Assembly: GCF_000165505.1 (NCBI RefSeq)
Contig: NC_014632.1
Location: 558,001-622,000 of the forward strand
DNA from: Ilyobacter polytropus DSM 2926
GTDB taxonomy: Bacteria; Fusobacteriota; Fusobacteriia; Fusobacteriales; Fusobacteriaceae
Direction: 5' to 3'
DNA length: 64,000 nucleotides
Shown one piece after another: positions 1 to 9,447 of the stretch. The notes under the pieces are model-generated. The model had not been told where the DNA came from, did no database searches, and worked only from the letters and a program-made list of their open reading frames with translations. Made by a program: the position numbers and the translations under genes. The stretch's first letter is position 1. Each line of letters starts with the position of its first letter.

Positions 1-537
1 CTCTATGGTAAAGGGAGCCGGGAAAGGTATCTCTTCTATAATATTAGAAGAGATGTTTGAAGAGTCGTCTCTTACTGGCACGGCAAAGAACCTCATATCA
101 CTTGTGACTTCAACTCCCGGGAAACTGGAATACGCGGAATAGTAGGATGTATTTAATATATCCAAATAATCATAATCGCCATCAGAATCATTTTCTACTA
201 TGGTGTCTCTGACATCTTCAAAACCATCGGCAGCTTCGTTGGCTAATAAGACATAATAGTCATCATAACCTTCACCACCTTTCCAATCATATCCTGCAGC
301 GACCTTTATTTTTTCCTCGTCTGTATCTATGGATATTTTTACAGTATCGTATTCATCCCCATCTGTCTTGGTGGTGGTTATACCGGTAATTTTGTTTCCG
401 CTGGTATCCATGGCAGATACAAAAAAATTACCACTTCCTACCTCTGTATTTTTATGCACTATAAGGTAAACTTTTCTTTTACCAAATGAATTGAGAGATA
501 TAATAAAAATAAATATTAAAAACACAGCTTTTTTCAT
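1..537 (-). CDS. Secreted acidic hypothetical protein, 3' end outside window
   Basis: An open frame of 179 codons runs from an ATG at 537 to the left edge without a stop, so the C-terminus is missing. The first 19 or so residues (MKKAVFLIFIFIISLNSFG) form a typical signal peptide, so the product is probably exported. The mature part is rich in Asp, Glu, Gly and Tyr, with stretches such as GGEGYDDYY and SDGDYDYLD. A strong ribosome site, CAGGAGGTAG, sits just upstream of the start. I do not recognise the family. The composition fits a beta-rich or calcium-binding surface protein, but that is only a guess. It lies on the same strand as the transglycosylase gene upstream and is separated from it by a terminator, so it probably has its own promoter in 538-620. 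Confidence 0.75.
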   Translation of the reverse strand, partial: MKKAVFLIFIFIISLNSFGKRKVYLIVHKNTEVGSGNFFVSAMDTSGNKITGITTTKTDGDEYDTVKISIDTDEEKIKVAAGYDWKGGEGYDDYYVLLANEAADGFEDVRDTIVENDSDGDYDYLDILNTSYYSAYSSFPGVEVTSDMRFFAVPVRDDSSNISSNIIEEIPFPAPFTIE

Positions 538-624
538 AAAAATCTACCTCCTGAAAATTATGCTATAGGGAGCTTTACCATACTTCAGGTTTATTTCCTG
601 TCAATTTTAAATTTAGAATTTAAA

Positions 625-661
625 ATAAAAAAAACTCCCCTGTGTAAGTTTACAGGAGAGT
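625..661 (-). terminator. Rho-independent terminator after the lytic transglycosylase gene
   Basis: Read on the minus strand, ACTCTCCTGTAAA pairs with ACACAGGGGAGT (one mismatch, one G-T pair) and is followed by eight T. It lies 20 bases past the stop of the transglycosylase gene. Confidence 0.85.
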
Positions 662-680
662 TTTTACTCGGCTTTAAAGA

Positions 681-2573
681 TCAGTAGTGATATATTCTCT
701 TATATTTATAATAATTATTTATGACTCTTTTGACGTATTTCTTGGTCTCAGAAAAGGGTATCTTTTCTATATCCAGATCACCTTTTTTGTCAGACTTCCA
801 TTTGACTACATTGCCGGCACCTGCATTATAAGCAGCTACTGTTTTTGGAATGTTTCCGTCAAATTTAGTCAAAAGACTTTTTAGGTATCTAGATCCTAGT
901 TCTATATTTATATCTGGAGCAAGAAGTTTCTCCTGTGTTATATCTGGGTCCATATCTTTGGCTGTAGAGAGCATTATCTGCATGAGTCCTGTGGCTCCTG
1001 CCTTTGATATAAGAGATGGTTCAAAGACACTTTCCTGAAGGATGACACTGTAGATCAGTGCTTCTTCTATATTATATTTTTTAGCTGCCTTTTTTACCAT
1101 AAAATCATAATATCTGGGATAAAGGAAAGTTATTAAATTTGAATATTTTGAAAAATCATTTTGATATTTCCTGGACTTTAAGACTGCACTCAGATAAAAC
1201 CCGCCCTTTTCATATATACTGCTCATGAGATATTCTCTGAAAACTCTGTCTTTTTCAGGAAAGTCCATATTTTCAATTTCTATTTTTAGTATTTCTCCGT
1301 CTTTTAGTTCTGCCAGTGATTCTAGTCTTTGGACTTTTTCCCTGTATATTCTTGATTTATAATTTAGAGGGTAGGCCTCGAGATTTCTCATGTTTTCCAT
1401 GATAGAATAAGCCAACTCATAATAATAGGTGTTTATATTATATTTTATTATCCAATTTAGATAATTTGGATTTTGACTCTCTTTATAGAGGAGGAATCTA
1501 TAATATGCTGCCTGATCGCTATAGGGGTATTTTTTTATATAGTTTACAGAAGCTTTTTTAAATTCTTCTGTCATCCCTGCCTTTATGTATGTTTCCATAA
1601 GAAGGTTGTTGGCATAGGAAGATTTGATGCTTTTTAATATTGAAATAGCCTTTTTATATTCTCTTCTTGAAGACAGGATCCTTGCAATACTTATAGAGGC
1701 GGCTTTTTTATATTTTCCGGTTTTTACTTTGGAGAATGTTTGTTCTGCATCTGATTTTTTTCCTAGCTGCATCTGTGCAAGAGCCAGATAGTAATAAAAG
1801 TCACTGTTGTCGGATAAAGTTATAAAGTCTGAGGATTTCTCCAGGAGGACATCATATTTTTTTGATCTTTTGAGAGTTTCTAAAAGTGATAACTTTACCT
1901 GATGAACATCTTTTTTCTCAAGATTAAGATATTCTGAATATACCTTTTCTGCAGATTGGTAGGAACCTTTAGATAGAAAAAAATCTCCCAATGCCAGAAT
2001 ATCCTCATTTTTTAAAGATAAAAGAATAGGAAGGGCATTTTCATATTTTACCATGTATAAAATTTCAAAATAGGGGTCGTGCTTTTCAAGTTCTTTCAGA
2101 GCCATTTTCTCATAGGTTTCTAATTCCTTTGAATAGTAGTTTTTTACGAGGAATTTAAAATGTTTTAGAGCCTCATCTTTAAGTCCCTGTTCCAGATAAA
2201 TTTTAGCCAGATAATAATTTCTTTTATATTCAAACAAGTGTTTTTTAGATTTTTGGAAATAAGGATCCTCTGCTTTGAAGTCCTTTGGTGTGTATATAGC
2301 TCTTTCTAAGAAATTTCGGGCATTGTCATAGTCACCGAGATTATAATAAGTTATTCCTATGTAATAATTGGCATAATTACTTTTGAATAATAGTGATTCT
2401 GGATACTTTTCTGACAAAAGTTCAAATTGAGTTAAAGCATCTTTGTAATTATTTTGGGAAAGAAAGTTTTTTCCAGATGCAAAAATTTTATAGTCCTTAA
2501 TGTTGACATCATCAGCTGCAAAGCTTATAAGAGAATTTATAGCTAAAATAATAAAAAAAAGTATTTTTTTCAA
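681..2573 (-). CDS. TPR-containing soluble lytic murein transglycosylase
   Basis: This 630-residue periplasmic enzyme should cleave the MurNAc-GlcNAc bond of peptidoglycan, leaving a 1,6-anhydro end. Residues 1-19 are a signal peptide ending SFA. Residues about 30-480 are helical TPR-like repeats, as in the Slt70 superhelix. The C-terminal SLT domain (about 495-610) has the catalytic Glu in ILQES (about residue 514), then GLMQIM and AAYNAGAGN, the expected family signatures. The start is TTG at 2571-2573, chosen because the signal peptide begins there and AAGGGGTG precedes it by seven bases. No partner gene is adjacent. Function is well supported by the catalytic domain; the exact role (turnover or secretion-system assembly) is not shown. 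Confidence 0.92.
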   Translation of the reverse strand: MKKILFFIILAINSLISFAADDVNIKDYKIFASGKNFLSQNNYKDALTQFELLSEKYPESLLFKSNYANYYIGITYYNLGDYDNARNFLERAIYTPKDFKAEDPYFQKSKKHLFEYKRNYYLAKIYLEQGLKDEALKHFKFLVKNYYSKELETYEKMALKELEKHDPYFEILYMVKYENALPILLSLKNEDILALGDFFLSKGSYQSAEKVYSEYLNLEKKDVHQVKLSLLETLKRSKKYDVLLEKSSDFITLSDNSDFYYYLALAQMQLGKKSDAEQTFSKVKTGKYKKAASISIARILSSRREYKKAISILKSIKSSYANNLLMETYIKAGMTEEFKKASVNYIKKYPYSDQAAYYRFLLYKESQNPNYLNWIIKYNINTYYYELAYSIMENMRNLEAYPLNYKSRIYREKVQRLESLAELKDGEILKIEIENMDFPEKDRVFREYLMSSIYEKGGFYLSAVLKSRKYQNDFSKYSNLITFLYPRYYDFMVKKAAKKYNIEEALIYSVILQESVFEPSLISKAGATGLMQIMLSTAKDMDPDITQEKLLAPDINIELGSRYLKSLLTKFDGNIPKTVAAYNAGAGNVVKWKSDKKGDLDIEKIPFSETKKYVKRVINNYYKYKRIYHY

Positions 2574-2610
2574 AATGTTTCACCCCTTGCCAGTTTGATT
2601 TTCTATTGCT

Positions 2611-2639
2611 ATTATTGCAAAATTTGAAAAAAAGAGCAA
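2611..2639 (-). promoter_or_regulatory. Probable promoter of the transglycosylase gene
   Basis: On the minus strand TTGCTC and AATAAT are separated by 17 bases, 38 bases upstream of the TTG start. The rest of the 351-base gap between the divergent transglycosylase and mutL genes is AT-rich and holds no open frame I can support. Confidence 0.45.
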
Positions 2640-2831
2640 CTTGATTTAAAGTGTTAATGAAGTATAATAGAAGAAAAAGATAAAAATATTAATTTTATCA
2701 AAGGATTTTTATGAAATTTTATAAAATATATATAGTTTTTAGAGATGTTCAGCAGCTTGAAAAACCAATAATACTAATGTCATGTAGCTGAGAAATTTAA
2801 TCAAAAATTTATAGAAAATTATTTTTAAATC

Positions 2832-2840
2832 TGCTATAAT
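2832..2840 (+). promoter_or_regulatory. Extended -10 promoter upstream of mutL
   Basis: TGCTATAAT is a perfect extended -10 element. No good -35 hexamer lies 17 bases upstream, as expected for this promoter class. Transcription from here would pass through the hairpin at 2872-2891 before reaching mutL. Confidence 0.5.
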
Positions 2841-2871
2841 CAGTTTTGGAAAAAAATAGGCTGGTGTCTGC

Positions 2872-2901
2872 AGGCAACAGAAGAGTTGCCTTTTTAATTT
2901 T
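2872..2901 (+). terminator. Terminator-like hairpin in the mutL leader
   Basis: AGGCAAC and GTTGCCT pair perfectly around a six-base loop (AGAAGA), followed by TTTTTAATTTT. It lies between the extended -10 element and mutL (start 2925), with no gene before it on this strand, so it may end a short RNA or attenuate the mutL operon. Confidence 0.6.
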
Positions 2902-2924
2902 ACCGTTTTTTTAAGGGGGAATCC

Positions 2925-4826
2925 ATGGGAGTTATAAAAATTTTGGACGAGTCAGTCTCTAATATAATAGCTGCCGGTGAAGTAGTGGAGAATCCAGCGA
3001 GCATGATAAAAGAGATTCTAGAAAATTCTTTGGATGCAAAGAGCACAAATATAAGAATTCAGGTAAAAAACAGCGGACGTGATGTCACAATATCCGACAA
3101 TGGCGTAGGAATGTCAAAGGATGACCTTCTTCTTTGTATAGAAAGGCATGCCACCAGTAAGATTTTTAATAAAGAGGATATTTTTAACCTCTATACCTAC
3201 GGATTCAGAGGTGAGGCACTGGCCTCAATAGCCTCGGTGTCAAAGATGAGAATAACGTCTAAAAGAGAATCAGACGAGCTAGGCACTGAGATAAAAGCAC
3301 TAGCAGGCAAGGTCACCAAGGTTTCTCCTGTGTCTGTCAATGAAGGGACAGAGATAGAGATAAAGGAACTTTTTTATAACACACCTGCAAGACTGAAGTT
3401 CTTGAGAAAAAAAAGTACAGAGTATGGAAAAATAAAAGAAACGGTTCTGAAGGAATCTCTTGCAAATCCAAATGTGGGATTTTCTCTGGAAATAGACGGA
3501 AGAGAGCTTTTGAAAACCAGCGGTAAGGGGATTCAAAATACTATCTTAGAATTATTCGGAAGAAACGTTCTAAAGAATCTAAAAGAGTTTCCATTAGGTT
3601 TTTTGGGTAACTTAGAGATAACCAGATCTTCTAAGGATTATATGCATACCTATGTAAACGGGCGATATGTAAAATCTCAGATATTAGAAAAAGCCATTAT
3701 AGACGGCTATTATACCAAACTCACTAAGGGCAGATATCCCTTTGCAATAATTTTTCTGGAAATAGATCCTAAAGAGATAGATGTCAATGTGCATCCTTCT
3801 AAAAAAATAGTAAAATTTTCAGAAAGTTCTTTTGTGTATAACCAGGTCTTTTCTGAGATAGAAAAGGCAATAGGTGAAGATGAAGATATAGTATCACTAG
3901 AAATGAGTTTTCAAAATAGAGAAAAAAATGTGGAAAACTTTTTGGACTTAGATGAATTTAAGGGGATAATTGATAAAGAGATTAGTACTCCTAAAAAAAC
4001 CCCAGATAAAGAACACTCGGAAAAAGAAAAAACAGAAGAGAAAAATAATGAAAAAACTGTACCATCCTTTAAAGAAGAAGTAATAAAAACCCAAGAGGTA
4101 AGTTTATTAGATGGTGAAGGTGTTTTTCAGAAAAAATATTCTGCAGAAGATAAAAATATAAAAAATAGACCTGAGGTTTTACAAGAGGAAAAGAAAATCT
4201 ATCAGAGTATTGATGTTTCAGAAAAAAAGCCTGAAATACCTGAAAAAACAATAGAAGAAAAAAATTATTTCAGAGTAATAGGGCAGTTTATGAACTCCTA
4301 TATAATTGTAGAGAGGAATAAAACCTTAGAGATATATGATCAGCATATAGTACAGGAAAGAGTATTATATGAGACTCTGAAAAAAAGGCATTTTTCAAGA
4401 GAGGTAGCCACACAAAATCTTTTGGTTCCCTTGAAGTTACGGCTGAGTTATGAGGAAAAAAATATAGTTTTTGAAAATTTAGAAATTTTTAACGAGTTTG
4501 GATTTGAGATAGAAGACTTTGGAGATGACGAGGTTCTTTTAAGAGGTGTCCCTGTATTTGACTTTCGGACGAGTATAGAAAATACCTTTAGATTTATGCT
4601 AGAAGAGCTTAAAAATGAGACAGGAGTAAAGGACTTTAGGGAAAAAATAATAATATCCATGTCATGCAGAAATTCAATAAAGGCAGGAGAAAAACTTTCT
4701 TTTGACGAAATGGAACTCCTCATAAAAAGGCTTCACGATGTTGGGAAATATACCTGCCCCCACGGGAGACCTATTATACTCAAAGTTACTTTAGAAGAAC
4801 TTGAAAAGAACTTTAAAAGAAGATAA
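2925..4826 (+). CDS. mutL: DNA mismatch repair protein MutL, endonuclease type
   Basis: MutL couples mismatch recognition by MutS to strand removal. The N-terminal GHKL ATPase is clear: about residue 31 starts KEILENSLDA, followed by DNGVGM and GFRGEALASI. The N-terminal half ends near residue 330. A charged Lys/Glu-rich linker follows to about 445. The C-terminal dimerisation and nuclease domain has DQHIVQERVLYE, which fits the metal-binding DQHA-x2-E-x4-E motif, plus SCRNSIKAGE and CPHGRP. This should therefore be a nicking MutL, as in bacteria lacking MutH. Length (633) is normal. ATG follows AAGGGGGA. It heads a group with rlmH and two small DUF genes; mutS is not in the window. Confidence 0.97.
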   Translation: MGVIKILDESVSNIIAAGEVVENPASMIKEILENSLDAKSTNIRIQVKNSGRDVTISDNGVGMSKDDLLLCIERHATSKIFNKEDIFNLYTYGFRGEALASIASVSKMRITSKRESDELGTEIKALAGKVTKVSPVSVNEGTEIEIKELFYNTPARLKFLRKKSTEYGKIKETVLKESLANPNVGFSLEIDGRELLKTSGKGIQNTILELFGRNVLKNLKEFPLGFLGNLEITRSSKDYMHTYVNGRYVKSQILEKAIIDGYYTKLTKGRYPFAIIFLEIDPKEIDVNVHPSKKIVKFSESSFVYNQVFSEIEKAIGEDEDIVSLEMSFQNREKNVENFLDLDEFKGIIDKEISTPKKTPDKEHSEKEKTEEKNNEKTVPSFKEEVIKTQEVSLLDGEGVFQKKYSAEDKNIKNRPEVLQEEKKIYQSIDVSEKKPEIPEKTIEEKNYFRVIGQFMNSYIIVERNKTLEIYDQHIVQERVLYETLKKRHFSREVATQNLLVPLKLRLSYEEKNIVFENLEIFNEFGFEIEDFGDDEVLLRGVPVFDFRTSIENTFRFMLEELKNETGVKDFREKIIISMSCRNSIKAGEKLSFDEMELLIKRLHDVGKYTCPHGRPIILKVTLEELEKNFKRR

Positions 4827-4870
4827 AAAAGCAAAATTTTTAATAAATATAGTGTATTAAGGAGATAAGG

Positions 4871-5341
4871 GTGATAAGTGTAAACCTGATCTGTGTAGGT
4901 AAAATAAAAGAAAAGTATATAAAAAACGGGATAGATGAGTTTCTAAAAAGAATGAGTCTCTATGCAAAAGTAAAGATAATAGAGCTAAAGGAAGACGGTA
5001 ATGACAGCAACAGAAAACAGTCTTTAGAAAAAGAGTCTATGGAAATCATAAAAACAGCAGAAAAAAATAAAGGGTATAATGTTCTTTTGGATATAGGTGG
5101 AAAGAACCTTTCCTCTGAAGAGATGTCTAAAGAGATAGAACGACTTACAGTTACTGGAACAAGTACCATAAATTTTATAATCGGTGGTTCTTACGGTGTT
5201 TCAGAGGAAGTTCGGAAGATATCCCAAATGAGGCTTAGTTTTTCCAAGATGACTTTTCCACATCAGCTTATGAGGCTTATTCTTATGGAGCAGATCTATA
5301 GGTGGTTTAGTATTTTTAATAATAGTAAATATCATAAATAA
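4871..5341 (+). CDS. rlmH: 23S rRNA (pseudouridine1915-N3)-methyltransferase RlmH
   Basis: RlmH is a SPOUT-fold methyltransferase that modifies pseudouridine 1915 in helix 69 of 23S rRNA, using S-adenosylmethionine on assembled 70S ribosomes. The 156-residue product is full length. It has the glycine-rich knot region FIIGGSYGVSEEV and the family's C-terminal signature, running from MTFPHQLMRLILMEQIYR to the terminal YHK. The start is GTG at 4871, preceded by AAGGAGATAAGG. It lies 44 bases after mutL with no terminator between, so the two are probably cotranscribed. Confidence 0.96.
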   Translation: MISVNLICVGKIKEKYIKNGIDEFLKRMSLYAKVKIIELKEDGNDSNRKQSLEKESMEIIKTAEKNKGYNVLLDIGGKNLSSEEMSKEIERLTVTGTSTINFIIGGSYGVSEEVRKISQMRLSFSKMTFPHQLMRLILMEQIYRWFSIFNNSKYHK

Positions 5342-5361
5342 TATGAAAGAGGTGTCTTAAA

Positions 5362-5769
5362 ATGTATGCTGTAGGCGAGACTTTTTATTATGAAATTTTT
5401 GATGAAGAGTACGAGCTCCATGTAGTTGGAGATATAATTCTTAGCGGAAAAGAATACATAATAGCAGAGGATTTTGAAGGAGAAAAAAGAGCTTTTTTAT
5501 TTGATGAGAATGAAGAGGATATAGTTCTTCTAGAGGATGATGATGCTATTGAAGTAATAGAGCATTGGGAAGAGGAGTATTTTGGAACCAGCTCTGATAT
5601 CGGTGACTGGGACGAAGACGGATACTATGACAGAGAGGATAGTGTTGCCATATCTGATGATGGTGATGAGGAGAGCTATATAAGTGAGAATTATATAGAG
5701 GAAGAGCCTGTTTATGACGAGTATGAGGAAGATGTAGATTCCTTTATAACTGGGTTAATGGGGAAGTAG
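5362..5769 (+). CDS. DUF1292-type acidic protein
   Basis: A 135-residue protein whose first 75 residues resemble the small DUF1292 beta domain (GETFYYEIFDEEYELHVVGDI, then a short DENEEDIVLLED stretch). The remainder is a very acidic, Asp/Glu/Tyr-rich tail without a recognised fold. DUF1292 proteins have no established function; in Firmicutes they often sit near RNA or DNA maintenance genes. It starts 20 bases after rlmH with a GAGGTG ribosome site and is followed after nine bases by the DUF1934 gene, so the genes form one operon. Confidence 0.7.
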   Translation: MYAVGETFYYEIFDEEYELHVVGDIILSGKEYIIAEDFEGEKRAFLFDENEEDIVLLEDDDAIEVIEHWEEEYFGTSSDIGDWDEDGYYDREDSVAISDDGDEESYISENYIEEEPVYDEYEEDVDSFITGLMGK

Positions 5770-5778
5770 GAGGAGATT

Positions 5779-6147
5779 ATGTACCTTATCATAGAAAGCC
5801 GAGACAGTTTCGGTGAAAAAAGCAGTGAAAAGGTCAGCTGCCAGAAAGAAGTAACTTCAAAAGGAATAAAATATTCCTATAAAAATGAGCACGGGGACTG
5901 TAAGATTTTTATTTTCAAAGATATGGTGCAGATCACAAGAAAAGGAGTTATAAATAGTGCCCAGATATTTAAGGACGGGAAGACAACTTTTTTTCATTAT
6001 CAAACCCCCTATACTTCAACTAAATTTACCCTGAAAACCACAGAGATGAAACAGAAAAAAGAGGGACTTTTTCTGAGCTATGAAATCTATGACGGTGAGG
6101 AAAAGGTAAACGATATTGAGGTAGCTATAAAAGAAGTTTGGAATTAA
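5779..6147 (+). CDS. DUF1934 (YwiB-like) beta-barrel protein
   Basis: A 122-residue protein, full length for DUF1934. It has an alternating strand pattern and the typical central part KIFIFKDMVQITRKG, followed by TFFHYQTPYTSTKF. The family adopts a lipocalin-like barrel; its ligand is unknown. GGAGGAG lies eight bases before the ATG. It is the last gene of the mutL group, and a hairpin with a T tract follows 40 bases downstream. Confidence 0.75.
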   Translation: MYLIIESRDSFGEKSSEKVSCQKEVTSKGIKYSYKNEHGDCKIFIFKDMVQITRKGVINSAQIFKDGKTTFFHYQTPYTSTKFTLKTTEMKQKKEGLFLSYEIYDGEEKVNDIEVAIKEVWN

Positions 6148-6178
6148 TACTATTTAGATTTTTAAATAAGATAAAATC

Positions 6179-6213
6179 TGTTATAATAGAGCATGTATGT
6201 GCTCTATTTTTTT
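6179..6213 (+). promoter_or_regulatory. Overlapping extended -10 promoter and terminator hairpin
   Basis: TGTTATAAT (6179-6187) is an extended -10 element, immediately followed by the palindrome AGAGCA-TGTATG-TGCTCT (6188-6205) and ATTTTTTTT. The hairpin can end the mutL-DUF1934 transcript, while the promoter would begin the next transcript inside the hairpin, leaving only its 3' arm in the new RNA. Confidence 0.6.
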
Positions 6214-6230
6214 TATTTGAGGGTGATTTT

Positions 6231-7742
6231 ATGAAAAAGTATACTATAGCGGCATTTATTATGGCAGTCTTTTATCTTGGAGCATTGCCATATAATAAAC
6301 TGTACGCCATGGGAAGCAAGAAGGAAAAAGTACTAAAAGAGGAAGTTCAGGATATAAATCCCTATGGAGGGAAATCCAAAAAGGTGGACTATAAAATTGT
6401 TTCAGAAAAGATAAATCTCAATGAAAACAATGTTAGTGAGGTCTACAAAGAAATTGTGAAATCTATAAATACAGCCGGGGTAAGAAGATATCCAGATTCC
6501 TATAGGGGTGAAGACTATGAGATTCTCACTGGAGAAACCCTAAATGTGAGTTTTCCTGAACCAGGTGAATATAAGGTGGAGATTATAGAAAGTCCATACC
6601 TTTCCAGATCATCTGTTGTTGTGAAAAATCAGAATATATTTTTTGAGACTGGATACCAGGGGGAATACATCCTAAATGTCACAAAGGATGGTATGTTTTA
6701 TAAGCGATTCAGAGTGAATTCTAAGCTTAAATATAGTTTTACTCAGGAAAAAAATTATGATATAATATTGAACAGTTATGAAAATGAGAAATTAGATATT
6801 TTGTTAACCTCTGTGAAACTATCAAGAGTTGCTTTTCCAGATGCCTTATATCATAAGGATACTGCATTTATGATATTGGAAAAAACTCTTGTCAGCAAAA
6901 AAATGGCTGAGGCAGAAGAAGCTGCAAAATTTATACGAAACAACTTTCAGTTGGATTTTATGGAAAAAAAGCAACTTTTTTACTTTGACATGGAGATAGC
7001 AAAAGATGACCCTTTTAAATATAGGGATTTCTTAGAAAAAAATATTCATGAACCAGGGTTTTCAGATAAACTGGTAAATATAATTTTGTCAGGTAAAACT
7101 TTAAGAGAGAAGGATGAACTCTTTCTTAAAAAAACATATAGCGAAACCCTGAATCCAGAGATAGCAGTATATCTAGGAAAATGGTATATGGATAAAGGGA
7201 ATATCATAGATGCCGAAAGATATCTTATCTACGGAAAAGAATATTACACTCTTTGCATGCTATATCTTCAAAATGAAGATTTGGATAGATTTGATGCCAC
7301 TCTTTCTAAAGTTTCGGAAGATAAAGTACATCAACTGAAAAAAGAGAGGGAGATATATCACAGAGCGAAGCTTATAAAAAAAGAGGTGGACCTTGGAGAT
7401 GAAAAATATCAAGGGGAAAACTATGAGGAAGCGGTGCTTTTTTACAAAAGAGCTGAGGAAAAGGATATAGAGGCAGCTAGAAAATTGGACACTGATATGA
7501 AGATCGGGATGAGTTATTATTATATTACCCGTTATGAAGATGCTGCCAATTATTTTGAAAAAGCCATGGAATCAGAGAAAACTCCCATGAAAAAAGCCGA
7601 AATAGCTTATCTCACCGGAGTATGCTATTACAGGATGCAGGATAAAGAAAAAAGTATGAAAACTTTTGAAAAACTGGCGAAAGATTATCCCGGGACTACC
7701 TGGTCTAAAAAAGCTATGGTTTATATAATCAGATTAAGATAA
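6231..7742 (+). CDS. Exported tetratricopeptide-repeat protein
   Basis: A 503-residue protein. The ATG at 6231 is chosen over an in-frame start at 6138 because the upstream extension would span the promoter and hairpin just before it, and because GAGGGTG precedes this ATG. Residues 1-26 are a signal peptide ending KLYA. A beta-rich part at about 90-175 (YEILTGETLNVSFPEPGEYKV) precedes helical repeats. Clear TPR units lie near the C-terminus (DEKYQGENYEEAVLFYKRAEE and two further units to the end). No enzyme motif is seen. The domain order recalls envelope scaffold proteins, but partners are unknown. The next gene, lysS, is 29 bases downstream and may be cotranscribed. Confidence 0.8.
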   Translation: MKKYTIAAFIMAVFYLGALPYNKLYAMGSKKEKVLKEEVQDINPYGGKSKKVDYKIVSEKINLNENNVSEVYKEIVKSINTAGVRRYPDSYRGEDYEILTGETLNVSFPEPGEYKVEIIESPYLSRSSVVVKNQNIFFETGYQGEYILNVTKDGMFYKRFRVNSKLKYSFTQEKNYDIILNSYENEKLDILLTSVKLSRVAFPDALYHKDTAFMILEKTLVSKKMAEAEEAAKFIRNNFQLDFMEKKQLFYFDMEIAKDDPFKYRDFLEKNIHEPGFSDKLVNIILSGKTLREKDELFLKKTYSETLNPEIAVYLGKWYMDKGNIIDAERYLIYGKEYYTLCMLYLQNEDLDRFDATLSKVSEDKVHQLKKEREIYHRAKLIKKEVDLGDEKYQGENYEEAVLFYKRAEEKDIEAARKLDTDMKIGMSYYYITRYEDAANYFEKAMESEKTPMKKAEIAYLTGVCYYRMQDKEKSMKTFEKLAKDYPGTTWSKKAMVYIIRLR

Positions 7743-7759
7743 AAAAATTATAAATATAA

Positions 7760-9256
<1,497 letters not shown>

Positions 9257-9287
9257 TATTTTAGAATTATAATAAAATTATTGGAAA

Positions 9288-9321
9288 AATGGTAGAGCCA
9301 TATGGTTTTACCATTTTTTTT
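9288..9321 (+). terminator. Rho-independent terminator after lysS
   Basis: AATGGTAGAGCC pairs with GGTTTTACCATT over 12 positions (two G-T pairs) with an ATAT loop, followed by eight T. Confidence 0.9.
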
Positions 9322-9447
9322 AATTCTATTTCGAATATTTTTAAGAAAAAAAATAAATTTTGTAATAATTGTGGTAATATTTTAACGATCCAAAAAAATG
9401 GATATGATTCAGATTCGTCGAAAGGAGAGATTATTATAAATATAGAT

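Noticed and set aside
6138-6230. Longer form of the TPR protein starting at 6138
   Set aside because: It would overlap the DUF1934 stop, a promoter and a terminator hairpin, and would bury the signal peptide.
9289-9447. N-terminal extension of the diguanylate cyclase to an ATG at 9289
   Set aside because: The extension would be translated from the lysS terminator hairpin and its low-complexity flank, with no ribosome site.
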